A stretch of DNA of 5,838 bases from Acidobacteriota bacterium. GTDB taxonomy: Bacteria; Acidobacteriota; Terriglobia; Terriglobales; Acidobacteriaceae. Both the position numbers and the translations under genes were made by a program. The stretch lies in NCBI GenBank assembly GCA_021805955.1, contig JAJZDO010000690.1, positions 1 to 5,838 of the forward strand, written 5' to 3'. The notes beneath the pieces are model-generated. The model searched no databases. It was not told the origin of the DNA and saw only the letters and a list, made by a program, of their open reading frames with translations. Below are positions 1 to 5,838 of this stretch, piece after piece. How positions within the stretch are numbered: the first letter of the stretch is position 1; the number at the start of each line of letters is the position of its first letter.

Positions 1-90
1 CCCACTCCCAACGCAGCTCTCCGACGCTGTTTCGATAAACTTGAACTGGAAATCAAAGTCTGGGCCGACAAGGCAAAACTGGCGGCTTAA
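1..90 (+). CDS. C-terminal end of an unidentified protein (5' part outside window)
   Basis: Frame 1 is open from the window edge to a TAA at 88-90 and gives 29 residues ending in DKLELEIKVWADKAKLAA. The composition (alternating Leu, Lys, Glu, Ala) looks like a helical, charged protein tail rather than random translation. I do not recognise the family. Because an insertion-sequence remnant begins 13 bases further on, a transposase tail is one possibility, but nothing in the residues proves it. The stop codon is intact, so this may be the true end of a normal gene. The short length leaves real doubt that it is coding at all. Confidence 0.4.
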   Translation, partial: PTPNAALRRCFDKLELEIKVWADKAKLAA

Positions 91-102
91 AACTTGACAC
101 AT

Positions 103-273
103 TTACCACAAGTTCCTTACTTCAAGATCTCTAGGTGGCACGCCCAGAGAACGAAACGCCTGCACCACCAGCGGCACGCCGCCCCGGGCGGTCAGGGTTT
201 CTTGCAGCGGCTCATCGTCAATCTCAAACAACAGCGGAGATTCAGTCGGCGAAGGCTTCCGGGGCGGATTCAT
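103..273 (-). pseudogene. IS1380-family transposase, N-terminal remnant
   Basis: Reading the minus strand from the ATG at 273-271 gives 56 codons to a TAA at 105-103. The peptide begins MNPPRKPSPTESPLLFEIDD and continues with LTARGGVPLVVQAFRSLGVP. This matches the start I know for IS1380-family DDE transposases: a short Pro-rich leader, then a conserved LTxRGGxPLxxxAFRxLG block. After about residue 46 the familiar sequence stops and the frame ends in unrelated residues (PRDLEVRNLW). More than 85% of the usual roughly 400-residue protein, including all catalytic residues, is therefore missing. It is a dead fragment with the transposase start and probably part of one element end upstream (274 to about 320). 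The family call is from memory of conserved residues, not from an alignment. Confidence 0.62.
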
Positions 274-510
274 GTCCACATCGTAACCGTTCCTCGCACC
301 TCAAAGGTGCAGGAAAAACGATGCCAGACACTTCTCATTTACCCCGCATCCTGCCACTCCACGCGGCTTTCTGGACATCGCATCAACCTGAACGCAATGT
401 TATCCACGGATCAGGGAGACAACTACTTTGCGAAGGGAGTTCCCATGCGTAGGCGGAAGCGGACTTCTCCCGCGAATCAAAGCAAAATAAGGAGTATTGG
501 GCCGCGATGG
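274..510. other. Intergenic stretch with no convincing gene
   Basis: Apart from the hairpin at 292-313, I see no gene, tRNA or clear terminator here. A short plus-strand frame from the ATG at 321 to a TAG at 450-452 has no recognisable protein features and no good ribosome binding site. The stretch lies downstream of the marC-like gene. The bases following that gene's stop show no stable hairpin plus T-run, so transcripts may run on toward the IS remnant. Its left part is probably still insertion-sequence DNA. Confidence 0.5.
292..313. repeat. Inverted repeat beside the IS1380 remnant, possible element end
   Basis: GCACCT (296-301) and AGGTGC (305-310) form a perfect 6-bp stem around a CAA loop. 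CCT (292-294) and AGG (311-313) extend it with one unpaired C at 295. It lies just upstream of the remnant transposase start. It has AAAAA rather than a T-run on its plus-strand 3' side, so it is not a rho-independent terminator for either strand. A subterminal structure of the insertion sequence is the likeliest reading. Confidence 0.35.
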
Positions 511-1209
511 CTAATGATGGATGTGAAGTGCTTGCTGTAGCAATGTCGCCGCCCCCCGCCAAAAGATCTGCACGCCGATGGCAAGCAGAATGAACGAGAT
601 AATCCGGAGAATTCCGTGGATTGTCTGCTGAGAGACCTTCCGGGCCAGTGCCGGCGCGTATCCGTAGGCGAAATAGACCAGAACACACAAAGCTACAATC
701 GCCAGGAAGAACCCTAATTGACTGAAAATGCTGTCGATCATCGCTGGCTGCTCTGCATGTGCAGCCAAAGTCAGAGTAACCACCACCGTCCCTGGACCGG
801 CTGTCAGTGGAAAGGTGAAGGGATAGAACACTTTGGAGTCGAGGGCCTGCAAGGAACTGGACAGTTCCGTTGCCTGACCTGGATTGGGCGCTGGCACATC
901 CGGTTCGTTCAAGAGCTTCCAACCCATGGAGGCAAGCACCAGTCCGCCTGCAACCTGGACGACGGGAAGAGAAATGCCGAAAAACGTGAGAAGCAGCGCA
1001 CCCGCCAGATCGACTACTATAAGGAACAGCACCGTAAACAGTGCGATCCTCCGAGCCAGATGTTTGTACACTACCTCGTCCGCAGGACCCGCAAGCCCGA
1101 GAAACAACATCGCCGATCCCAAGGGGTTGATAAGAGGGAATAATGCGCTGAAGGTGATCGTAAAAAAATCGAACAGGCGAATTACCAAGGGAACGATCCG
1201 TGTATCCAT
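511..1209 (-). CDS. MarC family integral membrane protein (UPF0056)
   Basis: The 232-residue protein is strongly hydrophobic with about six membrane segments, near residues 12-38, 54-76, 78-100, 133-150, 163-187 and 202-222. Two hallmarks of the MarC/UPF0056 family are present: FPLINPLG (24-31) in the first segment and FPLTAGPGT (133-141) at the start of the second half. The family fold is an internal repeat of two three-helix halves, and the length is normal. It should lie in the inner membrane. Its function is not established; the old link to multiple antibiotic resistance in E. coli was later withdrawn. It starts 82 bases after the DUF4230 gene ends. The ATG at 1209 is the only plausible start, yet no Shine-Dalgarno sequence lies close by: a GGGAGG sits about 30 bases upstream, too far to serve. 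The family call is firm. Confidence 0.93.
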   Translation of the reverse strand: MDTRIVPLVIRLFDFFTITFSALFPLINPLGSAMLFLGLAGPADEVVYKHLARRIALFTVLFLIVVDLAGALLLTFFGISLPVVQVAGGLVLASMGWKLLNEPDVPAPNPGQATELSSSLQALDSKVFYPFTFPLTAGPGTVVVTLTLAAHAEQPAMIDSIFSQLGFFLAIVALCVLVYFAYGYAPALARKVSQQTIHGILRIISFILLAIGVQIFWRGAATLLQQALHIHH

Positions 1210-1291
1210 CGCTAGATTGACTGTAGCAAAACAAGCCTCCCGATCCGAGCGCGGACCGTCTACATCCGATATCGCCGATAGAAAATCCGCT

Positions 1292-1945
1292 CTAATCGAA
1301 AGTTACGTGTTCAAAGCCTAAACCGAGCAGCATCGACATCACTGTGGCTTGAGCATTCTTGCTGGCCGTTGCCAGGATGCCGTCGGCGAGTGCAGCCTGC
1401 TGGATCTGCTCCTGCGCCTTGGCGCGGACTTCGCTTTCAAGGTTGGGATCTTCCGGAACCAGCAAACCCGTGGTGCGCGAATAGACCCGCGTTTTCGAGT
1501 TGTCGAGTGCGGTGACAAAAATCTGCGGCGACGGCAAATGCACTTGAACAGACCGGGCGTGGACTTGGATATCATCTGTTTTCAATTGGCCCAGGTCGAC
1601 TCCGGCGATGACTTCGCCATGTACGACCAGCAGCAATTTATCTCCCACCAAAAAATTTGGCAGGATTGGACTTTGCCGCTCGCCTTCAACGATCTTGTCG
1701 AGCGAGTACGTGACCGTTTCCAGCCGCTGCAAACGCTGGATCTTATTCGCCACAGTAAGCTGCGAGGTATCGATGGTCAGGCTTCTGCCCGTCACGATCG
1801 CAGCCAGATGGTCCCACACGCCCGTCTTTGCCTTGCGCGCAAAGATGGCAAAGCCGACGACGCCCAACAGGATTCCGGCCACCAAAGCAGGGAAACAGCT
1901 TCTTCTGCGCTCAGGCGACATGACGGAACTTTTATTCATTCTCAT
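1292..1945 (-). CDS. DUF4230 domain protein, membrane-anchored
   Basis: I chose the ATG at 1945-1943 (217 residues) because GTGAGG lies five bases before it. An in-frame ATG at 1978 would add 11 residues but has no ribosome binding site. A short basic N-terminus is followed by one membrane segment at about residues 18-36 and then a soluble domain of roughly 170 residues, probably outside the cytoplasm. That domain matches the DUF4230 pattern: IQRLQRLETVTYSLDKIVEG early on, the GEVIAGVDL strand, VQVHLPSPQIFVTALDN in the middle, a TRVYSRTTGLL element, and a C-terminal Ala-rich helix with the ILATASKNAQ motif. The biochemical role of DUF4230 is unknown. The gene follows the mutase gene by 66 bases on the same strand and could be cotranscribed with it. 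The family assignment is by eye but the motif order is convincing. Confidence 0.88.
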   Translation of the reverse strand: MRMNKSSVMSPERRRSCFPALVAGILLGVVGFAIFARKAKTGVWDHLAAIVTGRSLTIDTSQLTVANKIQRLQRLETVTYSLDKIVEGERQSPILPNFLVGDKLLLVVHGEVIAGVDLGQLKTDDIQVHARSVQVHLPSPQIFVTALDNSKTRVYSRTTGLLVPEDPNLESEVRAKAQEQIQQAALADGILATASKNAQATVMSMLLGLGFEHVTFD

Positions 1946-1947
1946 GC

Positions 1948-1956
1948 CTGCCTCAC
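1948..1956 (-). promoter_or_regulatory. Ribosome binding site deciding the DUF4230 start
   Basis: The minus strand reads AAGTGAGGCAGGCATG. The GTGAGG core with a five-base spacer before the ATG at 1945 supports that codon over the upstream in-frame ATG at 1978, which follows a GC-rich stretch with no purine-rich core. A third in-frame ATG at 1939 is also within reach of the same site. Confidence 0.6.
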
Positions 1957-2011
1957 TTGGATGCGTCTTCCCACCCATTGCGGCGCCGCGCAGGGCAGTC
2001 TTGATTCCTAC

Positions 2012-3655
2012 TCAGATGACAACTGTTTCTTGATATTCGCCGAAGACATCTCGCAGAGTTCCTGCGATTTCGCCGACTGTTGCATAGCTTTCCACGGCTT
2101 CCAGTATCGCGGGCATCAGATTCATACCACCGCGCGCTGCTTCTATAACTCCACGGATGGAGGCCTGCCACCGGGCGGGTTCGCGGCGGGTACGCATGGC
2201 GCGCAGTCGCTCCACCTGTTTGCGTTCCAGAGATTCATCCATGTGCTGCAGTGGAATCGGGGGGGCATTTTCCTGTGTGAAGCGGTTGACCCCCACAATA
2301 ATGGCAGCTCCGTTATCGACGGCCTGCTGAAATTCATAGGCGGCATTCTGGATTTCCTGCTGCACGTAGCCGCGCTCGATGGCACGGAGCATCCCACCCA
2401 TGGCTGCGATTTTGCTCAGGTATTCCATCGCGCGGTTCTCAATTTCATCCGTCATCGCTTCAATGCAATACGATCCGGCGAACGGGTCGATGGTCTGGGC
2501 CACACCGGATTCGTATGCCAGAATCTGCTGTGTGCGCAGCGCTGTACGAGCAGCCTGTTCCGTGGGCAGCGCCAGCGCTTCGTCGTAGCCGTTGGTATGC
2601 AGCGACTGAGTTCCGCCCAGCACCGCGGCCATCGCCTCGACCGCCGTGCGCACAATGTTGTTCTCCGGTTGTTGCGCCGTCAGCGTGGAACCCGCCGTTT
2701 GCGCGTGGAAGCGCAGCATCCATGCGCGGGGATTCTTCGCGCCAAATTCTTCCCGCATGATGCGTGCCCACATCCGCCGTGCCGCGCGGAACTTCGCAAC
2801 CTCTTCCAGAAAATTGCTGTGCGCATTGAAGAAAAACGACAGCCTGGGAGCAAACACGTCAACATCGAGACCCGCGTCCATGGCTGCCCGTACGTAGGTC
2901 TTTCCATTCGCCAGGGTGAAGGCCACTTCCTGTACCGCGGTCGAACCGGCCTCCCGCATGTGATAGCCGGAAATGGAAATCGTATTCCACTCCGGTACGT
3001 GGTCGTGGGTCCACGCAAACATGTCGGTGATGATGCGCATGGCGTGCGCCACGGGGTAAATGTAGGTCCCCCGGGCGATGTATTCCTTCAGAATGTCGTT
3101 CTGCACGGTGCCAGAGAGTTGTTTCGTGTCCAGTCCGTTCCGACGCGCCACTGCAATATAGAGCGCGAGAAGTATGCTGGCGGTCGAGTTGATCGTCATC
3201 GACGTGGAGATTTTATCCAGCGGAATATCGGCGAACAGCCTCTCCATGTCCTCAATGGAGTCGATGGCGACTCCGACCTTGCCCACCTCTCCGATCGACA
3301 TGGGGTCATCGGAGTCGTAGCCAATCTGCGTCGGCAAGTCAAAGGCAACAGACAATCCTGCTGTTCCGCTGGCCAGTAGAAATTTGTAACGGCGATTGCT
3401 CTCTTCCGCGTCGCCCATGCCGGCATACTGGCGCATGGTCCACAGTCGCCCGCGGTACATGGTGGGTTGAATGCCGCGAGTATAGGGATATTCGCCGGGG
3501 TATCCGATTTTCTCGTTGGTTGCCACTGTGCCATTCTGGGATGGATTCCCTGGGGCAGGCTCCGACGGGCCATACCTAGGCTCGATCGGAAAGCTCGAAT
3601 CTGGGGATGCATCCAATCTGTGGCTTTCATCTCGTGACGCGGGGTGGCTTGGCAT
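2012..3655 (-). CDS. Methylmalonyl-CoA mutase, catalytic (large) subunit of a split enzyme
   Basis: This 547-residue acyl-CoA mutase TIM-barrel protein catalyses the cobalamin-dependent carbon-skeleton rearrangement between (R)-methylmalonyl-CoA and succinyl-CoA in the cytoplasm. The barrel starts near [11 protein letters not shown] (51-61). With a constant offset of 12 from the Propionibacterium enzyme, the key residues are Y77 (Y89), Q185 (Q197), R195 (R207), Y231-H232 (Y243-H244) and R271 (R283). The CoA-channel residues M66, R70, T73 and R75 are also kept. Tyr at 77 with Arg at 195 marks methylmalonyl-CoA; isobutyryl-type mutases carry Phe and Gln there. The chain ends after the barrel with no DxHxxG cobalamin motif, so a separate B12-binding small subunit is required and is not in this window. 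An in-frame TAG at 3673-3671 fixes ATG 3655 as the only start ahead of the barrel. The N-terminal arm is roughly 20 residues shorter than usual, and the binding site is weak (AAGG ten bases upstream). Confidence 0.95.
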   Translation of the reverse strand: MPSHPASRDESHRLDASPDSSFPIEPRYGPSEPAPGNPSQNGTVATNEKIGYPGEYPYTRGIQPTMYRGRLWTMRQYAGMGDAEESNRRYKFLLASGTAGLSVAFDLPTQIGYDSDDPMSIGEVGKVGVAIDSIEDMERLFADIPLDKISTSMTINSTASILLALYIAVARRNGLDTKQLSGTVQNDILKEYIARGTYIYPVAHAMRIITDMFAWTHDHVPEWNTISISGYHMREAGSTAVQEVAFTLANGKTYVRAAMDAGLDVDVFAPRLSFFFNAHSNFLEEVAKFRAARRMWARIMREEFGAKNPRAWMLRFHAQTAGSTLTAQQPENNIVRTAVEAMAAVLGGTQSLHTNGYDEALALPTEQAARTALRTQQILAYESGVAQTIDPFAGSYCIEAMTDEIENRAMEYLSKIAAMGGMLRAIERGYVQQEIQNAAYEFQQAVDNGAAIIVGVNRFTQENAPPIPLQHMDESLERKQVERLRAMRTRREPARWQASIRGVIEAARGGMNLMPAILEAVESYATVGEIAGTLRDVFGEYQETVVI

Positions 3656-3688
3656 GGCGCAACGACCTTGCTACTGCAGTCGGAAAAC

Positions 3689-4162
3689 CTAGCGCGGCGT
3701 GCGACGTGAATGGACGAACGCGCTGACGGAAAAATAGAGAAACAAGATTGCCATCACCAGATCGATCTCAAAGTGGCGATGTTCCGGTCCCGATCTCCAG
3801 GCATCTCGCAAGCGCCAAAGTTCCTGGAGGAAGAAAACTGCAAACAGGGCAAAGAAAACTCCCGTCACCTCATGCCAGAGCGCTCGTCCAGCGCGAGCAA
3901 ATGGTCCCCAGAATGCCCTGCCAAAGCCGCGACCGCCTCGGGCCGCCTGGCGCACAACGCTGCTTGGCACAGGGGTGCGTCTGGCTGCGGGACGTGCCGC
4001 GCCAGGAGCAGGAATTCGTCTTTCCTCGGGCCGTCGCTCTTCGGCAGGGATGGACGGCCGCACGCCATCCGTGGAAGTCGCCTTTGCCGCCTGCTCACGC
4101 AAAACCTTCGCGGCCAAGCGAGTGCCGATCCCCAGCCTTCGACCTAGACGAACGTTGTCCAC
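3689..4162 (-). CDS. Hypothetical protein with two C-terminal membrane segments
   Basis: Starting at GTG 4162 this gives 157 residues. The N-terminal third is basic and helical (VRLGRRLGIGTRLAAKVLRE). A Pro/Ala/Arg-rich, probably disordered linker follows (about residues 33-75). Next come an aromatic amphipathic stretch (FWGPFARAGRALWHEVTG) and two hydrophobic segments, near residues 98-112 (FFALFAVFFLQEL) and 131-147 (IDLVMAILFLYFSVSAFV), ending in a basic tail. I do not recognise a family. The frame stays open up to 4309, but the extra 49 residues have no protein-like character and would overlap the divergent gene, so I prefer the GTG. No Shine-Dalgarno precedes it; a TACACT box lies eight bases upstream. 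Its stop is 33 bases before the mutase start, so cotranscription with the mutase is likely. A small inner-membrane protein is the most I can claim; the exact start is uncertain. Confidence 0.65.
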   Translation of the reverse strand: MDNVRLGRRLGIGTRLAAKVLREQAAKATSTDGVRPSIPAEERRPEERRIPAPGAARPAARRTPVPSSVVRQAARGGRGFGRAFWGPFARAGRALWHEVTGVFFALFAVFFLQELWRLRDAWRSGPEHRHFEIDLVMAILFLYFSVSAFVHSRRTPR

Positions 4163-4170
4163 ACAGAAAA

Positions 4171-4176
4171 AGTGTA
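4171..4176 (-). promoter_or_regulatory. Candidate -10 box for the minus-strand gene run
   Basis: The minus strand reads TACACT (4 of 6 to TATAAT) eight bases ahead of the GTG at 4162. Transcription would then begin within about two bases of the start codon, giving an almost leaderless message. No good -35 box is seen at 16-18 bases spacing. This is a weak prediction. Confidence 0.3.
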
Positions 4177-4195
4177 GCAGCGGAATCGAACTTCG

Positions 4196-4224
4196 TTGCC
4201 CTCTTTTGGAAAGAGACGTATGGT
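4196..4224 (+). promoter_or_regulatory. Candidate sigma-70-type promoter for the 98-residue protein gene
   Basis: TTGCCC (4196-4201) and TATGGT (4219-4224) are separated by exactly 17 bases, each matching four of six consensus positions. The predicted start near 4231 leaves a leader of roughly 32 bases containing the GGGAGG ribosome binding site. It lies back to back with the minus-strand promoter candidate, which fits a divergent regulatory region. Confidence 0.45.
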
Positions 4225-4250
4225 AAGAAAAACGCGAGCATCCTGGCGCG

Positions 4251-4256
4251 GGGAGG
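4251..4256 (+). promoter_or_regulatory. Strong ribosome binding site selecting a TTG start
   Basis: GGGAGG lies six bases before the TTG at 4263. The strength and spacing are what support this non-ATG codon as the start. The next in-frame ATG is more than 100 bases downstream, inside the helical core of the protein. Confidence 0.65.
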
Positions 4257-4262
4257 CTGAAT

Positions 4263-4559
4263 TTGAATCGCAAGATACGCAATCTCATTGAGCAACTGGG
4301 CGAAGCCATCCACGAAACCGTTGCCGAATCCGATCAAATCGCCGGAGTGGTGCGCAATATCCGTGCCGAAGGTTTTGAGGTGATGCTGATGCTGGAGGCG
4401 ACCATCGGGCTGAATGAGGCGGCAAAAGGCCCTGCCGAAAAATCGGAAATAGTGACCACCGCAGAATCCGGCCCATTCACCGCGCAGGATGTGAACTTCT
4501 TGCGCACCTTGAGGATTCGGATCACCGAAGAGGCCGACAACGCCGAGGCTGCGGGCTAG
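4263..4559 (+). CDS. Small acidic hypothetical protein, 98 residues
   Basis: The TTG start at 4263 follows GGGAGG at ideal distance and gives a 98-residue protein ending at TAG 4557-4559. It has no membrane segment, signal peptide or cysteine. Residues 1-52 look like an amphipathic helical pair (LIEQLGEAIHETVAESDQI, then VVRNIRAEGFEVMLMLEATI). A Lys/Glu-rich loop follows (about 53-70), then a second helix around FTAQDVNFLRTLRIRI and an acidic tail. I do not recognise a named family. Clean coding character, a promoter-like pair upstream and a strong ribosome binding site make it a real gene. It sits divergent to the mutase run and 208 bases ahead of glgC on the same strand. A cytoplasmic regulatory or structural role is possible, but nothing in the sequence shows one. 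Confidence 0.78.
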   Translation: MNRKIRNLIEQLGEAIHETVAESDQIAGVVRNIRAEGFEVMLMLEATIGLNEAAKGPAEKSEIVTTAESGPFTAQDVNFLRTLRIRITEEADNAEAAG

Positions 4560-4728
4560 AACGGTTCCATGGTGGCGTATCGACAGGGCAGATATCCACG
4601 CGGATTTTTCTTCAAGGAAAGTTGCACCACGGGATCGCTGGTCCGGCGCTTGTGCATCCTAAGACTAGAGGCCATAGCCACGCAGCATCGAACATTTTTT
4701 GGTCATCGCGGTCTAACATGTTTTGGAC

Positions 4729-4734
4729 TACAAT
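4729..4734 (+). promoter_or_regulatory. Candidate -10 box for glgC
   Basis: TACAAT (five of six to TATAAT) lies 33 bases before the glgC ATG, within the otherwise featureless 4560-4767 gap. The expected -35 position (about 4706-4711, TCGCGG) is poor, so a helper factor or a different sigma factor would be needed. A start near 4741 would give a leader of about 27 bases that includes the GAGAGG ribosome binding site. Confidence 0.35.
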
Positions 4735-4767
4735 TCAGGGTCGTGGCGTTCAGAGAGGTCGAATTCA

Positions 4768-5838
4768 ATGCCCCCAATGAGAGATACTTTGGGAGTTCTA
4801 CTGGCAGGTGGGGCTGGCGAGCGGCTGTATCCACTTACTCGCGACCGCGCCAAACCTGCTGTGCCCTTCGGCGGAAACTATCGCATCATCGACATCACAC
4901 TGTCGAATTGCATCAACTCCGATCTGCGCCATGTCTACATTCTGACGCAATATAAGGCGCTTTCCCTGAACCGCCACATTCGCGAAGGCTGGGGTTCGGT
5001 GGTCGCCAGCGAACTGGGCGAATTCATTGAGATCCTGCCGCCAATGCAGCGCGTGAGCGCCAACTGGTACATGGGAACCGCGGACGCGGTGTATCAGAAC
5101 ATATACTCAATTGGCAGCGAGCAACCCGCGCGCGTGTTGATTCTCTCCGGCGACCACATCTACAAGATGAACTATGGACGCATGGCGCAACAACATCTGG
5201 ATTCAGGGGCGGACGTTACCCTGGCCACCCTGCCCATCGATCCGTCCGAAGTTTCCCGGTTCGGTGTAGTCGAGGTTTCGCAAACCGGTGAAGTCACCGG
5301 CTTTCAGGAGAAACCGCAGCAAACGAATTTGCGCTCGCCTTTCAATCAGGACAAGGTCGATGCGTCCATGGGCATTTACCTCTTCAATACCGATGTACTG
5401 TTGCCGGCGTTGATTCGCGATGCGGAAGACCCGAATTCGCAGCACGATTTTGGTCACAATATTCTTCCAGCCATGCTTGGCCAGTACAAAATGTACGCGT
5501 TCAACTTTGTCGACGAAAACAAACAGGAAGCCCTCTACTGGCGCGACGTTGGGACCCTCGATGCCTACTATGATGCCAATATGGACGTTGCATCGGTGAC
5601 GCCAATCTTCAATTTATACGACAAAAGCTGGCCCATGCGGACCCGGCCTCTCCAATACCCTCCGGCGAAGTTCGTCTTCGGCGAGCCCGGACGCACCGGC
5701 ATGGCCATCAACACAGTCGTCTCCGCCGGCTGCATCGTCTCCGGCGCCACCGTACGCAACAGCGTGCTGTCCCACGATGTCCGCGTCAATTCTTATGGGG
5801 AAGTCGACTCGAGCATTCTGTTTTCCCATGTCAGGATA
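4768..5838 (+). CDS. glgC: Glucose-1-phosphate adenylyltransferase (ADP-glucose pyrophosphorylase), 3' end outside window
   Basis: The frame from ATG 4768 runs 357 codons to the window edge without a stop; bacterial GlgC is usually 400-430 residues, so perhaps 50-70 are missing. It makes ADP-glucose and pyrophosphate from ATP and glucose-1-phosphate, the committed step of glycogen synthesis, in the cytoplasm. The nucleotidyltransferase domain shows LLAGGAGERLYPLT (11-24), KPAVPFGG (29-36), NWYMGTADAV (99-108), SGDHIY (127-132), EKP (181-183), SMGIY (200-204), HDFG (226-229) and WRDVGT (258-263). The left-handed beta-helix domain begins near 300. With a constant offset of 13 from E. coli GlgC, Y101 matches Y114, D129 the catalytic D142 and K182 the glucose-1-phosphate-binding K195. 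D26 replaces K39, the fructose-1,6-bisphosphate site. GAGAGG lies about ten bases before the ATG; the ATG at 4777 is an alternative. Confidence 0.96.
   Translation, partial: MPPMRDTLGVLLAGGAGERLYPLTRDRAKPAVPFGGNYRIIDITLSNCINSDLRHVYILTQYKALSLNRHIREGWGSVVASELGEFIEILPPMQRVSANWYMGTADAVYQNIYSIGSEQPARVLILSGDHIYKMNYGRMAQQHLDSGADVTLATLPIDPSEVSRFGVVEVSQTGEVTGFQEKPQQTNLRSPFNQDKVDASMGIYLFNTDVLLPALIRDAEDPNSQHDFGHNILPAMLGQYKMYAFNFVDENKQEALYWRDVGTLDAYYDANMDVASVTPIFNLYDKSWPMRTRPLQYPPAKFVFGEPGRTGMAINTVVSAGCIVSGATVRNSVLSHDVRVNSYGEVDSSILFSHVRI

Noticed and set aside
391..410. TTATCCACG resembling a DnaA box
   Set aside because: It is a single near-match with no cluster of boxes, no AT-rich unwinding element and no dnaA/dnaN neighbours. 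Chance is the better explanation.
94..540. Plus-strand open frames across 94-540 and 135-452
   Set aside because: They lie opposite the IS1380 remnant and the MarC tail, have Arg/His-rich noise composition, no convincing ribosome binding site and no recognisable features.
383..1234. A 283-codon minus-strand frame over the marC-like gene
   Set aside because: It is a shifted frame of the same DNA with Ser/Arg-rich noise. The 511-1209 frame has the MarC motifs and membrane segments.
1349..3379. A 676-codon open plus-strand frame antisense to the mutase and DUF4230 genes
   Set aside because: Its product is rich in His, Arg, Cys and Gln with no domain pattern, and it lies opposite two clearly recognised proteins. 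Codon bias of the real genes keeps the antisense frame open.
4163..4309. Extension of the minus-strand membrane protein to an ATG at 4309 (206 residues)
   Set aside because: The added 49 residues look non-protein-like and would run through the divergent promoter and the first 47 bases of the plus-strand 98-residue gene.
4594..4609. Possible terminator after the 98-residue gene: ATCC-ACGC-GGAT followed by a T-run
   Set aside because: The stem is only four base pairs, too weak for a convincing rho-independent terminator.
5203..5829. Minus-strand open frames inside glgC (5203-5457, 5568-5789, 5614-5829)
   Set aside because: They are antisense shadows of a strongly recognised glgC coding sequence.

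Overview
The window looks like an ordinary chromosomal segment of a moderately GC-rich Gram-negative soil-type bacterium. I infer Acidobacteriota (Terriglobia-like) from the style of the GlgC, mutase and DUF4230 proteins. This is recognition by eye, not a search. No phage, CRISPR, tRNA or rRNA signal is visible.

Layout. Positions 1-90 hold the last 29 codons of a plus-strand frame cut by the window edge. Next comes a short minus-strand remnant of an IS1380-type transposase N-terminus (103-273), then about 240 bases with no convincing gene. From 511 to 4162 four minus-strand genes run in one direction. In transcription order they are: a small protein with two membrane segments (4162-3689), the catalytic subunit of a split B12-dependent methylmalonyl-CoA mutase (3655-2012), a membrane-anchored DUF4230 protein (1945-1292) and a MarC-family membrane protein (1209-511). 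Gaps are about 33, 66 and 82 bases, so the first three, and perhaps all four, may share transcripts. A short divergent promoter region (about 4163-4262) separates this run from two plus-strand genes: a 98-residue uncharacterised protein with a TTG start and a strong ribosome binding site (4263-4559), and glgC (4768 to the window end, open at the 3' edge).

Function. The mutase keeps both residues that mark methylmalonyl-CoA rather than isobutyryl-CoA specificity, so it should interconvert methylmalonyl-CoA and succinyl-CoA (propionate, odd-chain and branched-chain carbon). It lacks the cobalamin-binding domain and needs a separate small subunit that is not in this window. GlgC makes ADP-glucose for glycogen. 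It lacks the lysine that binds fructose-1,6-bisphosphate in the E. coli enzyme. The two membrane proteins and DUF4230 have no assigned biochemical link to the mutase.

Nothing here amounts to a clear new defence or mobile system. The points most worth a second look are the mutase/DUF4230/membrane-protein neighbourhood, the near-leaderless starts of two genes, the small conserved-looking protein ahead of glgC, and the IS1380 scar at the left edge.
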